Positions 58,365 to 64,000 of a stretch of 64,000 nt of DNA are shown here, piece after piece; the first letter of the stretch is position 1; each line of letters starts with the position of its first letter. This stretch comes from Diphasiastrum complanatum. Lineage: Eukaryota > Streptophyta > Lycopodiopsida > Lycopodiales > Lycopodiaceae. The notes beneath the pieces are model-generated. The model was not told the DNA's origin. It made no database searches and saw nothing but the letters and a program-made list of their open reading frames with translations. Location: positions 12,694,721-12,758,720 of the forward strand of contig CM055097.1 in NCBI GenBank assembly GCA_029204225.1, written 5' to 3'. The position numbers and the translations under genes are program-made.

Positions 58365-59625
58365 TCAGATGGGTGTCCTGCTAGAGGCCGAGTTCCCTCA
58401 TATCGTCCATACCCCCTGTGCAGCGCACGACAGAGACCTTCTCATGGGGGACATAGGTGCACTTCTCTGGGTTAGAGCCATCGTCCATGAGGCCCACTTC
58501 CTGGTGATTTCCTTCGCGTGTTCTTGCCATTTCCGGGTGTTCAGCCATTTGGACCTCCGTAAGACCCCACACACTTTGCATTCGACTTGGTGGTCATCGA
58601 CCGCCTGATCAGGTGCAAGGCATAGCTTCTACAGATGGTTGCCAGTGATCTTTGGCGTGCCAGTACGTTTCAGCACACGGAGGATGGGGAGCACTTTTCT
58701 TCCTCGGTGAGGGGAGACCAGTTCTGGAGGGATGCCCAGACATTGTCAGGACTGCTTCGACCACTCTACATTGTGCTCCGCATGGCTGACAGCGAGGGGT
58801 CCACACTCGGGCTGGTGTATGAGCTCATGGACCGGATCAGACAGTTCTTGTAGCTGCCCATCTTGCAGCCAGAGAGGTAAGCGGTATAGTGTTGTAATTG
58901 GTCTTTATTTTTTCAGTGTTTGCTAGTTTGTTTTTCTGTCGATGTTACATTTTTTCCAAAATTTGCTTCGACTTCGTGCAAGATGACGGAGCTGAGGTTC
59001 ATCTGGGAGACGCGGTGGAACTACTTTCACAGGAGTATCCACAGCGTTGCACATATCTTGCATCCCCTCTTTCTCTCTCCGACACAGATATCAGACAGGG
59101 AGCTCAAGTTGGATTGGCTTGAGTACATCTACAGGGTGGGTCCACACATTGGCTTGGATCCTATCAGACTCATGGAAGAGCTAGCTGCATTTCGTTTCGG
59201 CGTGGGCACGTTCGGTCACCCGGCTGCTCAGGATCCAGAGAGGAGGTAGCTCCCCATTACCTGGTGGACCATGTTCGGTAGCACCTATCCCTCCATACAA
59301 CGTCTTGCACTGCGGGTCCTTCCACAGGTATGCATCTCATCTCATCCTCTCTTGTTGTGTTTCGTTGACATTCCACCCGCGCACATGTGTTGAACCATTT
59401 CATTGCACATACCACAAGATTGCGCTGCCTCCGTGTGCGAGCGTAATTGGAGCACATGGGCCCTCATTCACACGAGGAGAAGAAACATGCTGTCAATGAG
59501 TCAGCTAGAGTGGTTGGTGTTCTGTAGCACCAATGCACGTCTCGCCAGGAGACTGCCGACCATTACGAGCACATTGCAAGTGATGGGCTATTCTCCCATA
59601 GCATGTTGGTTGACGTCTCACTAAA
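58272..59625 (+). pseudogene. Second hAT transposase, middle and C-terminal part
   Basis: MYDVIRSSILSIGPQHVVTV then VTDNATNCIQMG (catalytic D region) and HTPCAAHDRDLLMGDIG; next VASDLWRASTF and DQFWRDAQTLSGLLRPLYIV; a GT-AG intron 58877-58982; RFIWETRWNYFHRSIHSVAH; WWTMFGSTYPSIQRLALRVL; a second likely intron from 59328; and SVCERNWSTWALIHTRRRN (59433-59489), the dimerisation motif. There are several frame changes and a TAG at about 58851. Its N-terminal half lies on the opposite strand to the right. Confidence 0.85.
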
Positions 59626-59645
59626 ATGTAGGTTTCAATTTCTGA

Positions 59646-60265
59646 TCAAGTTGTTTTCCTGACATGCTCAATTTTGACCTTGCAGACGAAGATATCTGAT
59701 TTGGAGCATATGACTCTCCCCCCTCTACTGCAATCCACGGCTCTCAAAAACTGTGTACCCATGCAGCTGGAGACCAAGATGTTGAGGATCGGCCTCCTCC
59801 TGACATCAGTCCAGCCATCGGACATGATGCTATATCCATATGTGGCCCAGTGGCGGTGTAGAGGCTCCATCTCTCTAGACAAGGACTCGACCCTATCTCT
59901 CAGCATGTGTGTGTGGACAACCTTTGAACCAGGGACTCTCCAGCTAGGGCTGATAGACTGTGCAAGGCGGAATGCCCTTCTGAAGGGCTCAGAATCGGTG
60001 ATGGCAAAAGGTAGGTTCAGCTCGTAAATCAAACTGGCCACGGCCTGTGTGGCCTCTCTGTCCATGTGCGGCTGATGCGCGCCGCGAATGGTCTGCTGCA
60101 CAAGGGCTCTACCTGGTGGGCGACAGGTGGTGGACCTCCAGCATGGTGCACCAACCGTGACGGGAATGGACGATGACACGACATGGGCACTAGTGGATGC
60201 ATCGGCTGTAGACGTGGAATGGGGAGAGTGGGATGCACTGGCAGGGATGGGTGCAACAGCATAAG
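59646..60265 (-). pseudogene. Second hAT transposase, N-terminal part (inverted)
   Basis: On the minus strand: ELNLPFAITDSEPFRRAFRL, then MLRDRVESLSREMEPLHRHW, YGYSIMSDGWTDVRRRPILN (first catalytic aspartate, about 59797-59823) and MGTQFLRAVDCS. A donor-like AAG|GTCAAA ends the segment. It faces the plus-strand C-terminal half, so an inversion has turned the two halves tail to tail. Gypsy A3 cuts its upstream side at 60266. Confidence 0.85.
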
Positions 60266-60550
60266 TGTAATAGATCCTAACACCACAGAAGGGCAAACAC
60301 TAACTGATCCACCCAACCTTGCCTACTCCCTGATATAGAGTAAGCCCCTCCTAGCCCAGTGTGAGGACTGGTAGCATGCAACTGCCAAGTGTCGGCCACG
60401 TGTCACTGACGTGGCCAACTGCACATCGAGACCCAACTGGGGGCCCTATCCTGCTGACAGGGTCCCTAGGCTGTGTTAGGCCCGCCCTGACTGTGGTATC
60501 TGACCTATCTGTGTTCTCTAGGGTTCGGCACTGGTTACGAGCTCGTAACA
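60266..60550 (-). repeat. 3' LTR of gypsy A3, internally deleted
   Basis: 285 bp against 358 bp in A2. About 73 bp between GTGTTAGGCCCGCC and CTGACTGTGG are missing. The G-box CACGTG is kept (60397-60402). Confidence 0.94.
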
Positions 60551-60561
60551 CTCCCTCCCCC

Positions 60562-63500
60562 TTAAGAACCGTCTTGGTCCTCTAAGACAAAGTCTGGAAA
60601 AATCTTGCGAAGGACGCTGCCTCTTTCCCAAGTGGCATTCTCAACGAGCTGATCATTCCACTTAACCAGATATTCTCTGTATAGAGTATGACGAGTCTGC
60701 GTCTCTCTGCTATCAAGAATCTCCTCCGGTTCATGTGGAGGTTGCTGAGGATCCAATGGGAGAACTAGAACATTGTCCCCTACCAGATTTTCTGATCTGG
60801 CTAAGGCTTTTCATAACTGACTTACATGAAAGACTGAAAAACCTTACTGTTGTGTGGGAGTTCTAGTTCATAGGTGACCTCGCCTAGTCTCCTACTGATG
60901 GTAAAGAGACCACAATACCTTGGAGACAACTTAGCACACTCTCCTGATTTGAGGGTTTTAGAGTCCACTGGAACTCTCAAGTAGACTTTCTCACCAGTGG
61001 AGAACTGCACATCCCGTCTATGTGGATCTGCATAATGCCTAGCTCGATCCTGGGACTGCCTAATGCTACCACTTAGCATGTTCTATCATCTGGTTTAGGT
61101 CCTCTAAAAAGTTTCTGGCTGCTTCAACTTTTTCTTGTTTAAACCTTACAGCTATGGGTGAGCGTGGCTAATAACCGTACATCAGCATAAATGGGTTGTA
61201 TCCCGTAGCTGAATGTTTAGTACTGTTGTAAGCAAACTCTAATATTGAGAGATACTCCTCCCAATTAGTCTGTTTCTTGCTGACGTATGTACGAAGCATA
61301 TCCTCCAACACCTGATTCACCCTCTCTGTTTGACCGTCCGTCTATGGATGGTCGGTGGTACTCATATTAAGTTTAGCATGGAGATGATGGAATACTGCCC
61401 TCCGAAAATTTCCAGTAAACTTATTGTCCCGGTCGCTGACTATGCCGCAAGGTAGACCGTACAATTTAAATAGCCCGTCTACAAACAACCTCGCTAACTC
61501 TGGAGCTCTAACAGTTGTTTTGGTCGGAATGAAATGAGCCATTTTGGTCAGACGGTCAACTGTGACCCATATAGCGTCATTACCCTTTTGGGTTTTAGGC
61601 AGGCCTACTATAAAATCCATGGAGATACTCTCCCATTTACCAGCTGGTATTTCTAAGGGCTGCAACAACCCTCCTGCCTTTAAACGCTCTGCTTTGTTTA
61701 CTTGACATTTCTGGCAACTGGTTACATACTGTTGGACGTCCTTTTTCATATTGGGCCAGAAAAATTGCCTACGAAGAAGCTCATAAGTCTTCTGTATGCC
61801 TGGGTGTCCCGCACTAGGATTGTCATGACATTCATATAGGACCTGCTACCTATAATCCTCTGAATTGGGGACACATACTCTATCTCTATAGAGCAAGTAC
61901 TCATCCTGAATGGAATACTATTTCCATTTGAATCCTTGAGTCAACTGACCCTCAACCACTGGGGTTTGCTTGGGTAATACAGGCTCAGAATCCTCAACGT
62001 CATCTGACGACGTATACTCGAACTCATCATCATCCGCAACGGAAGCTGCCGTATTCTTGGTGAACTGGCACCAGCCCCGGGAACTGGTTCTGGAGTCTGA
62101 AATTGTCTGCTCTGGACTGAGTTCCAGATAGTAGAGAAGAATGCATCATGCTCGCACTTCCCTCTCAAGGACTCGAGTAACTCATTACGAATCTGAGTAA
62201 AACTCAGCTCGTTTATCATAGGCGGGCATCTGCTATTGTATTGAATTTCCCCCGTCTATATCTGATAGACATATCAAACTCTTGCATCAACTCTGCCCAA
62301 CGAGCTTTCCGACCTCTAAGCTCAGGTTGATTACAAAGGTATCTGAGACTCTCATGGTCTGTCAGGACCTCAAAGTTGGCACCATACAAATAATGCCTCC
62401 AAGTCTTAAGTTAAGGGTATGGACTATAGAAAAGAGTTCCTTTTCATAGGCACTGTACCTAGTCTGAGTTGGCTCGAGTTTTTTAATCTCGAATGCAACT
62501 GGTCGTCCACTCTGAGTTAGCACAGCGCCAACTGTAAAGTCGCTAGCATCTGTTTCGACCACAAATGGCTGATTGGGGTTGACGACTTTTAAAATTGGTG
62601 TTGTAGCCAAGGCTGTTTTGAGAGCATCAAAGCTCTCCTGCTGTGCGAACTCCCAAATGAACTCCTTTTCGTTCCCCTTAAGAAGATTTGTCATGGGAAC
62701 TGCTATCTGAGCATATTCCTTGACAAATCGTCTGTAATATCCCGCCAAACCAAGAAAGATCTGAAGTTCCAAAATATTCTGAGGTCTTAGCCAACTGAGT
62801 ATGGCTTTAACCTTATTCGGGTCCATCTTAATCCCATCTGACAAGATAATGTGACCCAAATATGCTACTTCTTCAACGAAGAATTCACACTTGGATTGTT
62901 TAGCATAAAGCTTATGCTTCCTGAGCAGTCGAAACACCTTTTTGAGGTGTTTTAGATGCTCCTTCCTCGTTTTGCTGTAGACGAGGATGTCATCTAAAAG
63001 TACGATTACAAACTTACCCAAGTATGGTCTGAGGACACTGTTCATCAAGGTCATAAAGGTAGCTGGAGCATTTGTGAGCCCAAATGGCATCACCTTGAAC
63101 TCATCATGACCGTGATGAGTCCTAAAAGTTGTTTTCGGGACATCTTCCGATTTTATACGGACTTGATGATATCCCGATCTGAGGTCTATTTTACTGAAAA
63201 ATTTAGCCCCGTCGAGTTGATCAAACAACTCGTCTGCCCGAGGCATAGGGTATTTATTCTTTATTGTGACTTTATTGAGGGCTTTGTAATCTACGCAAAG
63301 ACGCATAGACCCCTCCTTTTTTTTCACCAAAAGGACTGGTGAGGCCCATGATGAACTACTGGTCTAAATTTGGCCTTTCCCAAGATAATCTGTTAACTGC
63401 CTAGTTATTTCTTCATCCTATGTTCGGTTGACTCGATACGGAGGTTTAGAAACAGGTGTTGTACCTAGTACTAGGTTTATTACATGATCTACCTCTCTGC

Positions 63501-64000
63501 TAGGTGGCGAACCATGTGGCAAATCTTCAGGAAAAACATCTTTAAATTTAGACAATAAAGTTTCTGATTTACTGATTTTCTGCTATATAGAACTAAAAAT
63601 AGAAACTTCAAGAATAAACTCAAAGTCACATAAGAATACCTGATGGTCTTTGTCTCCGATTAACTGATAGAGCTCTGAACTGCAGACCATAGGGATGTTG
63701 GGAACATCATGCTCTTCATGCAACTGGATCTCTCGGCCTTTATGCTGAAAGTTGAGGGTGTTCTCCTGATAATTTCTGTGGAGGGAAGGTCCTAAACTGT
63801 AGAGCCAATCTCTCCCGAGAACAATGTCTGCGATCCAGGTGCATTATCTGAAAGTTTAATTCATCTTGGTACCCCTGAATACCAAGATTCAAGTTACTTA
63901 CCATAATTTCCCAGATTTTCTTATCTTCACCCTTAGCTAGTGAAACTATGTACCTATGCTGACTAGGTACTTCTGGAAGTTTAAGTTTTTTAACCAGGGT
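60562..64000 (-). pseudogene. Gypsy A3 pol remains
   Basis: Pieces on the minus strand: RT and RNase H start (63330-62362: [24 protein letters not shown]) ending in a shift; part of the RNase H-integrase linker (62219-61941); integrase core (61749-61342: [20 protein letters not shown], with a stop at the DGQTER segment); barrel (61079-60822); chromodomain (60756-60562: [16 protein letters not shown]). Many stops and shifts; non-functional. Confidence 0.92.

Larger units (their letters stand above)
60266..64000 (-). mobile_element. Gypsy A3 (minus strand, defective, cut by window end)
   Basis: Same family as A1 and A2. The 3' LTR is at 60266-60550, then polypurine tract and pol reading leftward from the window edge; the sequence stops within the protease-RT linker region, equivalent to about 27.7 kb in A2. 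The outer flank next to the LTR is ATAAG (60261-60265); the partner lies outside the window. Confidence 0.95.

Overview
The window reads as nuclear DNA of a land plant with a large, transposon-rich genome. Signs of this are chromodomain Ty3/gypsy elements primed by initiator tRNA-Met, hAT transposases of the BED/DUF659 type, a LINE with an APE endonuclease, Ty1/copia scraps, and one host gene with introns up to about 22 kb. I cannot name the species. Introns this long would suit a gymnosperm or a fern, but that is inference.

The main result is a single split host gene on the minus strand, from 55,601 down to its stop codon at 7,259. Nine short exons (57-272 bp) join with GT-AG (once GC-AG) splice sites and matching phases at all eight junctions. 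They give 312 visible residues: a CUE domain, a DUF1771 helical segment and a C-terminal Smr domain, the order of the plant CUE/DUF1771/Smr proteins. The N-terminal exons are not seen. The Smr domain departs from the family at both signature motifs (DLRG for DLHG, and VTDQQGLHS for the usual TGxGxHS). Six of its exons are shorter than 100 bp, which makes the gene hard to see beneath the transposons.

Layout. 1-6,200: degenerate copia and gypsy scraps. 6,204-6,888: a non-autonomous hAT-type element with an exact 8-bp target duplication, just past the gene's 3' end. 7,259-11,518: the last two exons. The 21.8-kb intron 11,519-33,361 holds a deleted LINE fused to a second LINE (13.36-19.09 and 24.87-24.96 kb). 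Gypsy A1 (19,094-24,867) sits in the 3' UTR of that second LINE, and A1 itself carries a 719-bp insert. Intact gypsy A2 (25,200-31,517) follows, with identical 358-bp LTRs, a CAATT target duplication and a 1,595-residue polyprotein; it sits inside an older LTR element. The 14.8-kb intron 33,789-48,551 holds a hAT transposase gene cut in two by a gypsy C 3' half, complete but mutated gypsy B (40,108-46,610), a solo LTR, and a GAATCGC-word element. The 4.4-kb intron 48,866-53,230 holds only a gypsy RT scrap. Right of 55.9 kb are a second hAT whose halves face each other, two accessory ORFs, and gypsy A3 (minus strand, cut by the window end).

The mobile elements act independently of one another. 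Autonomous copies supply gag, protease, RT/RNase H and integrase (gypsy), or transposase (hAT). Several small elements carry only terminal arrays of short inverted words, as hAT-dependent elements do. The host gene is transcribed through most of this cargo.
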